Counted from the first letter of the stretch, positions 25,141 to 37,829 are shown. The stretch is 64,000 bases of DNA from Schistosoma mansoni (GCF_000237925.1 NC_031502.1:12360675-12424674), one strand, 5' to 3'. Made by a program: numbers and translations. The notes: generated by a model from the sequence alone, not told the origin.

Positions 25141-26978
25141 TGCTTAATTTATTCAGAAATAGTTTACTTTTAGACTTTATTTTTTCTATTCATCGTTCTC
25201 CAGATTCATTTCCTAATTAGTTGTCTGCCTTTATGCCTAGCATAGTTTCGTTATATAAATATTTTGTAGAATTTCTTCGGTAATAACCATTTGCAATTGT
25301 AAAGGCTTCCAAATATCATCCCAAATTCGTGAACGCTTCAAGTGCATATAATAAAACTTATTGAGAGAATAATAAACCTAAGACACTTCATAAAAATGTA
25401 TTAAAATTATTTCGTAAGATCAGTTACAACTCAAAACATTTATCTGCAACAAGAGCCATAGCATCCGATCAGTGTTAAGAAATTTATACCACAATAATAA
25501 ATTATATAAACATTAGGGTTTCATTCAACGATACATTCTGTGGTAATCGACTCATTAAGTGTATAAAACCTACAAAGAACTCTGAAAACTTGTTCAGCAC
25601 AATCAAATTGACTTTGACGGCCTATAGCAAATATACCATATTATACACTAACATATATCTATATTTAATAATCTATGAGAAGGGTAATGACCCAGAATTT
25701 TCACCTTGAACATTCAGTGAGGAAACCATTATGCAGGTATGCTTAATGAGTTGTTCAAGGACTGAATATTTTGAAGAATTTTAGTTTATTTTTTTAGTTT
25801 ATTTGTCCTAGCTAGTTGCTTGAATTTTATAGGTAAGCAGCATTTTAAAAAAGCAAAAGAATTTCTCCTTGGGTCATAGATTTTCACTAATCATAGCATT
25901 TCCACATGATGTGGCTTTAAGAAGTATGACAGACATGTGATCTACTATTTGGCAACTAAGATTAACCTTCGGTTATAAGGAATCCAAGAAAAATTATTTT
26001 TCGTAAGAACTGATGGCTGACAGGTTGATCTTGATTAATGTATGCTTAGTTAGAATATTTGACATAATGAAACGTAGAGAATAATTCTATAGAGCTTATA
26101 GATAACTCGTGAGTAATAATTAGTAACTTGATTGTTAAATTAGGAGATATTCTGAGAATAATCAAATAAATATCATCCATCGTTTTAATTATTTTAACTG
26201 ATAGGCCTATTTTACACTTTTTACTAATCTTCAAAGTTAAAGAAAAAGATTCTACTACTGAACAACACCTGATAAGTAGTATAGGCCGATGGTACTGTAG
26301 TAAACGAACACTCGACAGAGAAAGCTGATATGTTGTTTGAAGCACAATCACACAGTGGTTCATTAAAATTTGAAAATCATACATCAAATACATCATTTGT
26401 CTCTTATGAGCTTCATCGTTCCCTCATTCTTGTCATTATCTTGATTGTCTTCAGTTTTCTCTCTTCTCTTCATTTCAATCTTCTCAACCTTCTGCTCGTG
26501 GATATTCCACTTCTGATTTGTGTTACATACTACTTATGTCTGTCGACATTACTGTTAATAGGTGGCAACCAGTAACTCAAAATCAACATGTTAAATTTAT
26601 GTTTATTATGAGGACACAAATAACTGACGAAATAGGATGAATGAAGTTACAGAAATAATGGCTTATTCTTGGAAAAAATCTATCAAATTTCAGTCAGAAA
26701 GCCACCGATCAACATATAGAATAAATATCCGAAAATTATGTCTGTTGTTTATAAATCAACTTGGAAAATATGACTTACAGATTAAAAATCTTTTTCTCAT
26801 TTTAAATAAATCCATCCACTTAAAATATATGGGGAGGAAGAATGAAAGAAAAACTAGCTGTAATCGCTCTCCACTGACTTAATTAATAGATATTTTGTAA
26901 GGAAATCATAACAGGAGAAGATAAAATCTCCATCGAATATTAGCTTTCATTTGACAGCAAAATTCGAAAAGTGAGATA
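25141..26978. other. Intergenic DNA without recognised genes
   Basis: Open frames at 26330-26575 and 26637-26882 have repetitive hydrophobic or AT-driven composition and no splice or promoter support. I leave them uncalled. Confidence 0.45.
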
Positions 26979-28122
26979 AGAAATCAAATGTCTGTGGGTG
27001 AATCAGATAACATTTTGAATGTAATCAACTATCATTAAGCAACCAAATGGTTGCATCATCGTAATTTAGTAAATTTTGAGATGTTTACATAGTGCTTTAC
27101 GAATCTACTAAATTGTCTGCTAAACCCGAGTTGTGATATCGCGTAAAATATTCGTTAAGGGGGAACGTTCCCACTAGTTTAATACAACAAATGGTACCAA
27201 ATTTCTATCAGTAGAAAATACTTGAAGCTCAAAATATCAGAAATTTCTAAATAGTTTCAGATGTAATGTTTTAATGAGCATCTTACGTTTATAAGTTAAT
27301 AAGTATTTTCATTAGTTAGACTATTTAAAATGTCTTACACTTGTTCCTGAAATCTAGCCATTTCACTATTGTCAAATAATCAGCCTAAACATAACACCTA
27401 CTAATCTCCTCTAAACGTATACAAACACTGAAAATGACTTCATTGTTACTGGTGAAAGTGGTGGTCAAAAAGTTTTGTCTAAGCATATTAAATGATGTAA
27501 AATAAACAAAATTCTGTTGACGTTTAGTTTTTTCTTAAGTTTTGATTAAATTACAGATTGGCCTGATTGAACATGGAATAAATGAAACTAAAATAATTTA
27601 TGATTAGTCATATTTTATTTGATTAGGATGAATTTATCACAAATCTTTTAAAGTTACATAAATACACTGGTATTAACTTGTTTACATATTCTGTTTCTTT
27701 AAATTGAACGAAGAACAATAACAGGTTAAAAATACTGTGTGGTGAAATTGTCTACATTTTCTGTCTCTGAAGTAGAACAATAAGTTAAAAATACTCTGTG
27801 GCGAAATGTAGAATTTCATTTAAGTATTAGCTTAACTTTTAATGTTCTTACATTGTAAGGCATTTGTTGTCTTTCTAATAATTTAAACATTATCGAGCTT
27901 TTAAGAACAACATTACAAAGGTAAATACTGTTATAGTTATTTGAATTGCTAAGAAATCAAGTGTCTGTGGGCGAATCAGATAACATTTTGAATGTTATTA
28001 ACTATCATTAAGCAACTAAATGGTTGTGAGGCATTTGTTGTCTTTCTAATAATTTAAACATTATTGGGCTTTTAAGAACGACATTACGAGTAAATACCGT
28101 TATAGTTATTTGAATTGCTATT
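26979..28122 (+). repeat. Local direct and tandem duplications
   Basis: A 75-base block at 26979-27053 recurs at 27952-28026. A block of about 94 bases at 27858-27951 recurs at 28028-28122, just after the second 75-base block, giving the order X-Y-X with a distant extra Y. A smaller doublet (GGTTAAAAATACT, then GTG...GAAAT) lies at about 27723-27810. Copies differ by a few percent. Confidence 0.8.
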
Positions 28123-28499
28123 ATTTTTACTCAGTCACGTAGTCAGATACTGATCAAACTCCTGGTGAAAGTGATACTACAGACAGAGAAATTTTTCAAG
28201 GACACCCAACCATAATGAAAGTCGTCTGAGCGATCTAAGTAGATAACCATAGAATTACTCTATAAACCTGGGTTTCGGCTAAATTAGACGTTGTAGTGTT
28301 GTCCAGAACGAGAATATAAACTTTATATTTCATACAACTGGATCCCTTGATAAATTTAAACAAAGCAAAAACAGCAATTTTCGCAGAATAAAATGAACCC
28401 ATCACCTTATTTCACGGTTTCTCGTCAGCTGTATATAACCTAGAATTACAATTGTTAATATAATTATTATCAGGATGTGGTTTGTAGAGACTGCAGTAA

Positions 28500-28690
28500 T
28501 TTTAATAGTTGAATTCATGAGTTGATGTAAGCTAGACCACCATTGAAAACTTGAAAGCACTGGACGGCTGCTTCGTCCTAGTATGGGACTCCTCAGCAGT
28601 TCACGCCCGCGGTCCCGTACGGGGGAATCGAACCCTGAACCTTCGGTCTCGCGCGCGAACGTCTAACCTCCAGACCACTGAGCCGGCATC
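28500..28690 (-). mobile_element. tRNA-headed hammerhead SINE (left of inverted pair)
   Basis: On the minus strand the head reads GGCTCAGTGGTCTGGAGG, with GGTTCGATTCC as B box. It is followed by CTGAGGA, GTCC, a seven-base loop, GGAC and GAAGC, then a tail with ATGAATTCAACTATTAAAA. The A of GAAAC next to stem III is G, so the ribozyme is probably weak or inactive. The copy lies head to head with 28725-28895. Confidence 0.85.
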
Positions 28691-28724
28691 CAACGGTATT
28701 AATAACTAACCTCCATCGATCCAT

Positions 28725-28895
28725 TAATGGCTGCGCAACCAGTCATCGAGACCGAAGGTCTTGGGTTCGAATCCCGCAAACGGGATCGCGGATGCGCACT
28801 GCTGAGGAGTCCCATACTAGGACGAAGCGACCGTCTAGTGCTTCCATGTTTTCAATGATGGTATAACTTGAATCGACTCATGAATTCAACTATTA
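28725..28895 (+). mobile_element. tRNA-headed hammerhead SINE (right of inverted pair)
   Basis: This is the mirror copy of 28500-28690. The B box GGTTCGAATCC is at 28763-28773. The hammerhead core CTGAGGA is at 28802-28808, stem II is GTCC/GGAC, then GAAGC. Stem I (GCACTG/TAGTGC) forms with one wobble pair, but the stem III closing pair is altered. The tail CATGAATTCAACTATTAAAA is shared by both copies. Confidence 0.85.
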
Positions 28896-29227
28896 AAATT
28901 TAATTATTGACAAATGTTTTGTATACATTAGTCAGTGAAGTTTACATAAGTGTTCCAAACGTAACCAAAATCATAATAATAAAAGAATAAGAACATAAAG
29001 TGTATTAATAAACATATTTAAGATCAATGTGTATTTATATGCTGAAAAGTAAAAATTCAGAGGTTATGCATAGGTAATAAAATTAATAAATAAGCCATTG
29101 AACTTGGGAAACGTTACCTGTCAAAAGTATTCACCTGAGCCGAAGTGTTTTTCTTATAGTTCATATTAGATTCATATCGTTGCAAAAAAACCTCACAAAA
29201 TTTCATCCGTAGACAAACACCGCTGTT

Positions 29228-31640
29228 TTGCAGACTTGGCAACTTGGTAAGGTCACTCTTGAAGACATCAAGAAAACCTTTATCATGACTCCATTCGGTC
29301 TGTTTGAATTCCTACGAATACCATTTGTAATACGGAGTGCTGCTCAAACTTTTCAAAGGTTTGTCGATAGCATGGTGCGAGACTTAGATTTTGTTCACGT
29401 CTATATTAATGTTCTGCTAATTGCATCATCAAACGTAGATGAACATTATCAGCACCTAACACTCCCATTCCAGAGCCTTTCGGATAACGGAATAATAGTC
29501 AACCCCGACAAGTGTGAACTTGGGAACACGGAATTAAAATTCTTGGGTCATATTATGAAGCAAGAGGGTATTCTACCCTTTGAGGACAAAGTGCGTGCGA
29601 TAATGGAGTACACCGTACTGTCCAGACTCAAAGGACTGAAGGCATTTCTCGGTTTGGTTAACTTTGACCGGCCTTTCATCCCACACGCGGCAGAACGATC
29701 ATGACCATTAACCGACTTCGCGGTAATCCACGCAGATTAGAATTCAACGGTGCTGCGCGTACTGCATTTTCAGGGACCAAAAAGGCTCTAGCTCAAACCA
29801 CACCTCTCGCTCATCTTGACCCATCAACCACACTTAGTATAGCAGTTGATGCATCGGATTTCGTCATAGGAGCCGTTATGCAACAGAATATCTCCGGAAC
29901 TAGGCAACCTCTCGAATTTTTATCACGACGCCTCACTCCCACGGATACAAGATACATCCCTTTTAGTCGAGAACTACTAGCAGCCTACTACACCATCAAA
30001 CATTTACGTCACGCAGTAGAAGGTTGCAATTTCATCCTATCCACCGACCGTAGGCCTTTAACGTATGCTCTGCATACCATGTCTGACCGCTACTCACCAC
30101 GAGAGTGCAAACATTTGGACTATATCTCTCAGTTCACGACAGGCCTTCGCCACGTTAAAGACGGATCGAATTATGTTGCCAATTCCCTGTCACATATCCA
30201 AGTGAATACAGTTACTTTACCAGTGCTTGGTCTCTCTGATATAGCCGCCGTCCAAGCAAGTGATTCATCCTGTGCAGAAGTACAACATTCTACATCCATT
30301 CAATGCCGGGAAGTACCCCCAGCTACTAGCTCAGGTACTATCCTGTGTGATACTTCTACTGATCCTCCCCCGACCCATCGTGCCCTCTGCTTATCATCTT
30401 CTTTGATACTCTGCATGGACTGTCTCATCCAGGTATCATAGCCACATTACGCCTCATCGCTGCACGATACGTCTGGCTGTCCACCAATAAAGATGTCCGT
30501 ATGTGGGTAAAGCAATGTTAACAATGTCAACGATCAAAAGTGCACAGGCACGTAGCTGCCCCGTCGACACTTTCGCTACGCCTGATACATTGTGGGACCA
30601 TTGCCACCATCGTACGGGTATGATCGTATACTCACGTGCATCGATTTTCTCACAAAATGGTCCGAAGTTATTCCCATCACGTCTTGTACAGTGGAGACAG
30701 TTGCTCACCGCCTCGTAGAACGATGAATAGCGCTGTACGGTTGTCCCTTGACTGTCACAACTGACCGAGGACAACAATTCGAGTTCGAATTATTCTCCTC
30801 GCTGACCCGCCTGCATCGTACGGAACGCATAAGTACTACCGCCTACCACCCAGCATCAAATGGTTTAGTTGAACGGCTTCATCGTCAACTTAAAAGTGCA
30901 CTTCGAGCACACGAAAACAGCAATTGGTACGAAACCTTACCGTTCGTTCTCTTAGGTATCAGAACGAGCTTACAGGCAGATATTCAATGTTCCGCCGCTA
31001 AACTTGTATGCGTCATGACATTGCGTCTGTCTGGGGAATTTTTCACACCACGGAGCAGTAACAATTTTGGCAAACCGGACTACGTTCAACGGTTGTCTGG
31101 ACGTCTGCGAACACTGTCTCCGGTGTCGACCCAAATACAGAATCGAAAGGTCACTTTCTATCGAGGGTTATCTACCTGTTCACATGCTTTCATACGAGTA
31201 GATTCGGTACGCAAACCCTTGCAATAGCCTTACGAATGACCTTTTAACGTGATTTTTTGTCATGAAAACACCTTCAAAGTTGATTGACGTGGCCGCGTCG
31301 AGATAGTCCGCATTGATCGTCTCAAGCCAACGCACATCGATGACAGTGCTCTACCTGATAAGCCAAGGCTCAATGCTAGACTCATCAAACCTTCTAGCGG
31401 GATCTCTACCTCTATTTCAGATCCCTCACTAGATATATCAGAGACCTCATTCTCACGTCCCAGTCAACAGCAGGTGCCATCTGCACCATCTACGGATGAT
31501 ACTTCAGTCTCACGTCCAGATCAGCAGACTGTGCCCCCCTTGACTTTGGATGAGACTAAAATCTCACGAGGTACGAGCGAGACAACCGTCTCACGTTCCG
31601 GTCGCCGAGTACGCCCACTCGTATACTTTCGCGACTAACC
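29228..31640 (+). mobile_element. Broken Ty3/gypsy LTR element, pol fragment
   Basis: A fossil of a Ty3/gypsy-type element. Its parts in order are the second half of the RT (about 29228-29700), RNase H (about 29790-30200, with AVDASDFVIGAV), the integrase core (about 30750-30950, with TAYHPASNGLVER) and a Ser/Thr-rich C-terminal tail ending SRSGRRVRPLVYFRD. It resembles the CsRn1-like clade known from flukes, but I cannot assign a named family. The front of pol, gag and both LTRs are not seen. The copy is broken, with several disabling changes, and is of middle age. Confidence 0.85.
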
Positions 31641-31699
31641 TCTCCAACAACAAAGGGTACGGTACAGGACTCTATCTCTAAAATTTATGCATGCTACAC

Positions 31700-32850
31700 T
31701 TTTCTTTTCCCTTTGATATTATATCCTGGGCCCATTCCTGTGACCATTCCCCCGTTGGTACCGTAGACTTCGGCCAATCTTGGAGAAAGCTAGACTGATT
31801 ACCCACGCTCTTGTCAACGCACTCGATCGATGTTTCTGGCTCCAAATACGTCTAGCATACATTTGGTTCGGAACTTGGTAATTATGGCCGCTTCTCGTTT
31901 CTTGACTGAATGTGGTTCCGTCCTACGTCTGCAGCATTTTCTGGTCCGGACCCCTACGAACGCAATCATCAGATTCTGGATATAAACCACATTGATGTGG
32001 CACATTTACTCAAGCAACAAATGCAGCACGTTTCTTCTGATACCGTTCTACGTAAAAGACCCTTTGTGGCAACTCGAGGATCAACGATCGCTTCCTGTTC
32101 TGCCAACACCTTCATCCTAAAATCGCACGTTTGACAATCAATCCCACGAACAAAACCGCTACGTATCGAAAGTGTAAACCCTTTCTAGCGGGAGCTCCCG
32201 TAGTGACCTACTTTTATGACGAAAACGCGATTGGTATGATGGAAACAATTATTATTATAACCAATTGTACCAGTGATTGTTTTACTGTAACTGTTTGTTC
32301 AAGTGTACCAAAAACACACCTTCTTCCGTTGCCTGTGACCTTGAACGAACTCGCTTACGCTCGGCAGTTCCGTTTGTAAACTTTGGCAAATCTAGATATT
32401 CTTTCGATACCATGAGATCGCCAACAAATATATCTTATTGCAACCGTCGACAGCCTTCTGGTTTTTGGATGACGGAGGGATCCAACTCGATATCTGGCAC
32501 GTATTCTTTCCATAATGGTGATCATAGTCAATCGCGACTCGACGCCTATTACAACTCTCGATTTGAGTGCTCGTTTGAAGACAAGCTTAGATATATGATA
32601 AGAGGTCTTTGGTCGGTAAACAGGGGAATTCTTGACCTTCCACAGAGTGTGGAAAGTGTCGTACAGGACGGTAACGGCTAGGAGTTTCCTACCGAAAGTG
32701 CTATGCCTTGATTCGGTGTCTTGCAACCGTCTCGAGAAGAATGCCGAAGGTTGCCTGGTGTTGTTTACCGGATAATTTTCATTGCTTTTGTACCGTTTAA
32801 AACCAAGCAATCGGGGACTTTGAAGGTCTTGGAAATTGATGCCGAGTCTA
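31700..32850 (-). mobile_element. Second, older Ty3/gypsy fragment
   Basis: A minus-strand fossil recognised mainly by its RNase H region (PSAFFSRRLQDTESRHSTFG at about 32690-32750). It differs from the neighbouring plus-strand element, so it is a separate insertion of another Ty3/gypsy family. No LTRs are seen. It is strongly decayed, with multiple breaks, and looks older than its neighbour. Confidence 0.65.
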
Positions 32851-35800
32851 CTACGTTTACTTTACATACCTTCAGATGAAGGCAATCGCTCAAGAACTAT
32901 CACCAGCTCACATTTCCACATGTTTTGACGAGCATCTTCCGTGATAAACAGTTAAATTCAATGCTGTGGAGCATGTATATAGATATTTAATCCTAGATAC
33001 ATCCACATCAAATCATTCTCACCCGGTTTGTTTCATAGCATAGCTTTAGGAGATATTTCAGGTCATCGAGTAATCAGTTCCGTTACTTCGCTACATCAAA
33101 CAGCGCGTTATAAATGAAGTAGCCAACTCAGTTGGAGAATCTTAAGCATCTGGCTCATAAGGTTTAGTCCTCAAACCTCGAAAAAACAGGTCTCTGAGAT
33201 TTTTGAGAGTCGCTTGTCTTTGTACTCGATGTGCGAACAAGTCGAAAAGAGAAAATCGAAGCTGTTAACTTTACAAAGCTTGACCTAAATCATTTCTTCA
33301 TAATTATTGGATGAAGAATCAAAATCAACGCAGGCCAGATTGACGTAGTAAAATTAATTAAAAGAACGGAGCCTATATGCGTCGCTTGCACCTCAACCGA
33401 TGTAAAATTTTCATCCAGTTGAATACATACCATGAATAACAACCTCCATAATGTTCATTTGTGCCTGCTCAAATCTTTCCTAATGACACTCCAAAAAGGC
33501 TTCAAACTGTGGGAAAGATATACTTATTTTAGGTCCCGTTTGTCAGTGTTCGATCATTACGGTACTTAGAAACTTCGCGCTGACTTTCTAACATCTTACT
33601 AGTTCATAAGAAATCTCCAGGGCATGAACTACGAACGGCAGAGGGTATGACGTGAAGCTTTATTCCGAAAGGTAGTTTGGGTGAGTGTAGATATATGATG
33701 TGTTGTCATGTAAGCATAGTGCGCCATACAGTGCATTTCTTTGTTACCTAAGTGGCTAGAGAAGACATGTTGAGGAATCATTTTCAACACAGCGTGCAAC
33801 GTATCTCGCGAATTTACATTATTTGCTTGTTTCTGTTGATGTATGTTGATCTTCATTACATCACATGCTTGAAGCTAACTTGTGGTATGTAGGTCAGCTA
33901 GTGATGAACTAAAGAAGTTCGCCATAGTAGTTTATAGGTAGGTTTCGTGTTTCTACAGTTCTGATGGCACGTATTTTCAGTCAGTTCTATGTTGTATGCA
34001 TATCAGATCAAATTTTCCATAAATCTAGACGATAGTTAGATGAATATACTTGGTGTAGCTATAGCCCGAATTAGTGGGTGACTGACAAGATTAGACACAC
34101 GGTATTAAGGGTGATAAGTTGTAAAATACGTCATAGAATTTTCTGTCCTGTAGCTGCAAGCACTGGTTCCTTGCGTTCATAACCTTTTAGGTTTGTTAAT
34201 ATGCCATACAGTTGTTATTTACTAATGGACACTCACACTTAGTGGAAAAACTACTCTCTTTTACCTGAACATTAGGTCGTGTCACACTTAATCTGAGTTC
34301 GGCCAAACTAATTGCATATCATCTGTACTAGTTCGTGTCATTTACATGTAAACCCAAAATTAATGGACTACGTTAGAAGAACCAAATGACCCTTTATAAC
34401 AGTATCTAACGGATTCGTCTTACATTATCTACATGATCTGGATTAACTAATTTTTGAATATGGTAATAGGTAAGTGGTAGATAACGCAAAAGTTAGTTCT
34501 CCTTCCAGTAAAAATCTCAGCTAGAAGTCCTTGAGTTTTTGTCTTACAGCTGGATGCGGTAACCTGTTTAATCAGTCACGTATTAATAACTATTTGATGA
34601 TGAAATAGGGAAAGCTGAAAGTAGTATTGAGTGAACGAATCACAGTCTATGTAAACTAATTTAAGTACATATTACATTCATATGTCTAAACTAGATAGTT
34701 GCGAATCAAAACCAGAATCATCAGGAAATATGGCGATCAAGTACAAAATGAAAATGCGTAGTGGTCTAAGATGGTGCAGACTAATACCACGTCCTGAAAA
34801 TGCCTCATTTGTAGACAACATAAAAACTACCGGAACAAAGAACTACGAGACTTTAAAAACCAAATCCGTAAGAAACTAGGGAAATTGATGGCAGTGATAC
34901 TCCCATACAAAGTCATATAAGCTTTGTAACATGGATTTCAACACAATCTTCACAACATGCCTAGGCGCATTAGAAGAAATCGATATATGCAGCGTACGTA
35001 GCTGTTTCGAATTGTTGAAACACCCCAGACATTAACTACGCACAATATATTCAACAAACACATAAGAAAATTCAGCAATTTGGATATGTGTAATTGCACA
35101 TGTGTTCACGGTTATCTATATGCTCTAAAAACACAATAGGTTGAGGTATCTACATGTACAAAGATTTCTGACGACTGCACCCGATGAACAGAAAATATCC
35201 ACTTCGGATTTCAATTTTTTTATCCCCTAGGCTCCACTGTAGACAATATATCATATTAACCTGAAGGTGCGACAAGTATTCAGTAGTTTGACAACACTTC
35301 AATCATCAACTCCTTCTATAATCCGACCGTGCCCACCCGGTGAAATCAAAAGTCAGAAGCGAGGAGGTTCGAGGATATACTTTATAGATTATCAATATAC
35401 CAAGAATCGACTGTTCTGAGCTGGCTAGTGATCTCAGGAGAAGTTGAGCACGGTGTTTCCACTCATGTTCTGGTGCGGATGCATGATCGAGCGCCTTCAG
35501 CTAGGTGAGTCCATTAAAACTAATGTGGCCAGCGTCCAGTGTCGAACTACTGATTTTAAGGATGTATTTACCGCTACGAAGATCTGGGACCATAATCAAC
35601 CGTGACTAATAAGAATCAGAAAACTGTCCCTCATGGAGTCAGACTTAAACCCGTGTACGTTCTAAAAGCAAAGCCCAAAGATTTATGTTGCTATACATTT
35701 TTAAATACGCATATCTACAAAAATAAATGAAAGGCACATGCAAATCAATAGCGGCAGTTTCCTGCTATCATCTCCGGACAAAATCTCTCGGTTTCTCAAT

Positions 35801-36587
35801 TTCATCCTGATTGCACCCAATTAAGGATTAGCAGCTAACTTTTCGTGGTCGTTAACAGCTCGATGGTGCATAAAACTCCTGCAGTTAGGCTAAATTGGAT
35901 TAACGCAAGCTTGGAACTTGGTAACATAAAATTAAGTTGATTGTCTTAGTGACAGTTCAGCTTGATACACTTTCACTCACGGGAAATAATTTGCCACCAA
36001 AGTCACAGAAAGTAATAAGGGACCTGAATGGGAAAACACGTAAGCGCTCCACAAAAGACCATCAATAGATTCCCTATAAGATTCTAACATTTGCCTGAAA
36101 TTAACGAATTGAAACAGGTAAAGCGTCTCAGAGCCGTGCATTTTGCAAAAATTTGCTAATATTTTCCCACGAACTGGGATGATCCCAGGTATGTTTAGCT
36201 TATTTAACTATATTCTTTGACTTAAACTGGACAGTTCCTCCAACGGAGACCACTATAACACCGCAGCCATTCCTTCATAATCTTCTGCAGTTTGACGCAA
36301 GCAAGTAGAAGACTTTTCTAATAAAAGTTCTTTTTTAGTATCTTGTATAGAACCTCTAATACTCAATCGACATAACCCAGAAACTCGAATTCACTTATTT
36401 CAAGTTGAACTCACGACATACAGTACACAAAATAATAGTTGTTCGAGGGCTTTTTGACAATACTGATGGATCTGGGATGCTAAAACGAGTGAACAATAGT
36501 CAGGGGGACAGCCTGACATGAAGCAGGGCAGTATATTGTTGAGACCACCAGTATTCATTAAGAAATGATAACGTTTGGGAAGATAAA
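32851..36587. other. Intergenic DNA, possibly decayed element remains
   Basis: Base composition is less AT-rich than in the first 28 kb, and short coding-like patches occur (for example 35283-35430, plus). None could be tied to a family. A 65-codon frame at 34682-34879 ends near a GTAAGA donor but has no other support. Confidence 0.4.
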
Positions 36588-36768
36588 TGCTCAGTGGCCT
36601 ATCGGTTAAGTGCTCTGGCGTGAGACTGGTAGGTCCTGAGTTCGAATCTCGCGAGCGCGAGATCGCGGATGCGCACTGCTGAGGAGTCCCACATTAGGAC
36701 GAAACGGCCGTCCAGTGCTTCCAGGTTTTTCATGGTGGTCTAGCTTCAACTGACTCATGATTTCAACT
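36588..36768 (+). mobile_element. tRNA-headed SINE with intact hammerhead core
   Basis: tRNA-like head (GCTCAGTGGCCTATCGG, then the B box GAGTTCGAATC at 36637-36647), a GC-rich linker, the hammerhead (36673-36718) and the tail with CTCATGATTTCAACTATGAA. Layout and sequence match the three other copies of this family in the window. It is the only copy with every invariant hammerhead base present, and therefore likely the youngest. Confidence 0.85.
36673..36718 (+). ncRNA. Hammerhead ribozyme (SINE-borne)
   Basis: Stem I is GCACTG (36673-36678) with CAGTGC (36713-36718), six perfect pairs. The core CTGAGGA (36679-36685) fits CUGANGA. Stem II is GTCC/GGAC around CACATTA. GAA follows at 36701-36703. 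Stem III is the self-complementary ACGGCCGT (36704-36711), closing with A-U next to the cleavage triplet GTC, with the cut after C36712. Stem III has no proper loop. Such short stems are known from animal SINE and Penelope hammerheads, which are thought to work best as dimers. All core bases are seen; activity is inferred. Confidence 0.8.
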
Positions 36769-36886
36769 ATGAAGATAAATGCATTATTTGGCATTCGAAA
36801 AATGAAAATCTGAGGCAAAACCAACTCACTACATCCCTATATGGCGGTAAACTGTAAAGAGTTTGATCCAGCTCATGTGAAATAAA

Positions 36887-37066
36887 ATGAATAAAGCAAA
36901 CGTATCTAAAAGAATTTTCAGGCCATTTGAAACGACTCGAACGAGACTGAAAGCTCAGAAAAGAAAAACTCAGAATGAGACACAACATTCATATTGCCAT
37001 GCAGTGATGCAGGAGATGACTCAAGTTGAGCCATTACGGCATGTATCTGATTGGTTGCCAGGATAA
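36887..37066 (+). CDS. 59-codon coding-like frame, possible gene remnant
   Basis: The frame runs from ATG 36887 to TAA 37064 and is rich in K, R, Q, T and E, unlike chance AT-rich frames. It includes FRPFETTRTRLKAQKRK. The PF-x-TTRT word also occurs in the SWIM-gene exon at 54083-54246 (PFQTTRT), so both might come from one family of SWIM/MULE-type proteins. An acceptor-like AATTTTCAG sits inside the frame at 36913-36921. Function unknown; a decayed copy is as likely as a real exon. Confidence 0.25.
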   Translation: MNKANVSKRIFRPFETTRTRLKAQKRKTQNETQHSYCHAVMQEMTQVEPLRHVSDWLPG

Positions 37067-37479
37067 ATGGCGGGAACATGTAATGCACTACATGTAGCAC
37101 CAATCGTTTTGCGACAGTTTGACCTTCAAGAGCTAGTAGCATCCATCAATGGGCAATGACACTGCATCGTTTCCGTAGCTGGCTAAACTATGTGCTTCTA
37201 GTTTCTCTTCCAAAACTGTCGTAATCTGAAGCTTGTGTCACTTCTGATTGTTATTTGTTGCTTTCCCAAATAAATGTAAGTGCATGATGTGCAGTTTCTG
37301 GGTCGTCGACTCATCTTTTCTTATGTCCCTCTCTTTTTCAGTCCCCACTCACGCTATTCTGCATGATCCCCAGTACACAAAGTACCTTCTGGCTAGACGC
37401 AAATCGCTACACTTCCACTCTCATGGGTCAATGTAGGCACAGAATATGTCATCTATATGTTTATACATGACATTGATAT

Positions 37480-37760
37480 ATCCTAATCTCCCTATTTTCG
37501 GGTTTTCCCCAAAGTTTGCAGAAATACCCCAAAGTGTTATGAGATTCTAGGGGAAAATACGAAATATCCCCAAACATTTTGCTGATTTCCCCAAAACTTT
37601 GAGGATTTCCCTCAGACCTGAGAAGATTTAAGGGTTTTTGTACCATTTCCCCTGTGTTTACTATAGCGGCTTCCCCAAAATTTACCAAAACCGGACAGAA
37701 TTCTCTCCAAAAAGGGAGATAATATTTAGATGTTTTGGGGAATCTAAAAAATTTACTTAG
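37480..37760. repeat. Phased TTTGGGGAAA-like motif stretch
   Basis: On the minus strand, G-runs of three or four after T's and before A's (TTTTGGGGAA, CAGGGGAAAT, GAGGGAAATC, TTTGGGGATA, TTTGGGGTAT, TTTGGGGAAAA) recur about every 25-35 bases across 280 bases. A 113-codon minus frame across it (37461-37802) is probably a by-product of the period being near a multiple of three. No sharp tandem unit can be drawn, so the array is old or of an unusual kind. Confidence 0.5.
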
Positions 37761-37829
37761 AAGACCGGTCATTTTCCGACCGGTGTATAACACACAACCC
37801 ACTGTTCATATTTGTGTTTTGAGGAAAGA

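Noticed and set aside
28622-28690. Possible tRNA gene from GGCTCAGTGG...GGTTCGATTCC
   Set aside because: No acceptor stem closes, and the sequence is part of the SINE family present four times here.
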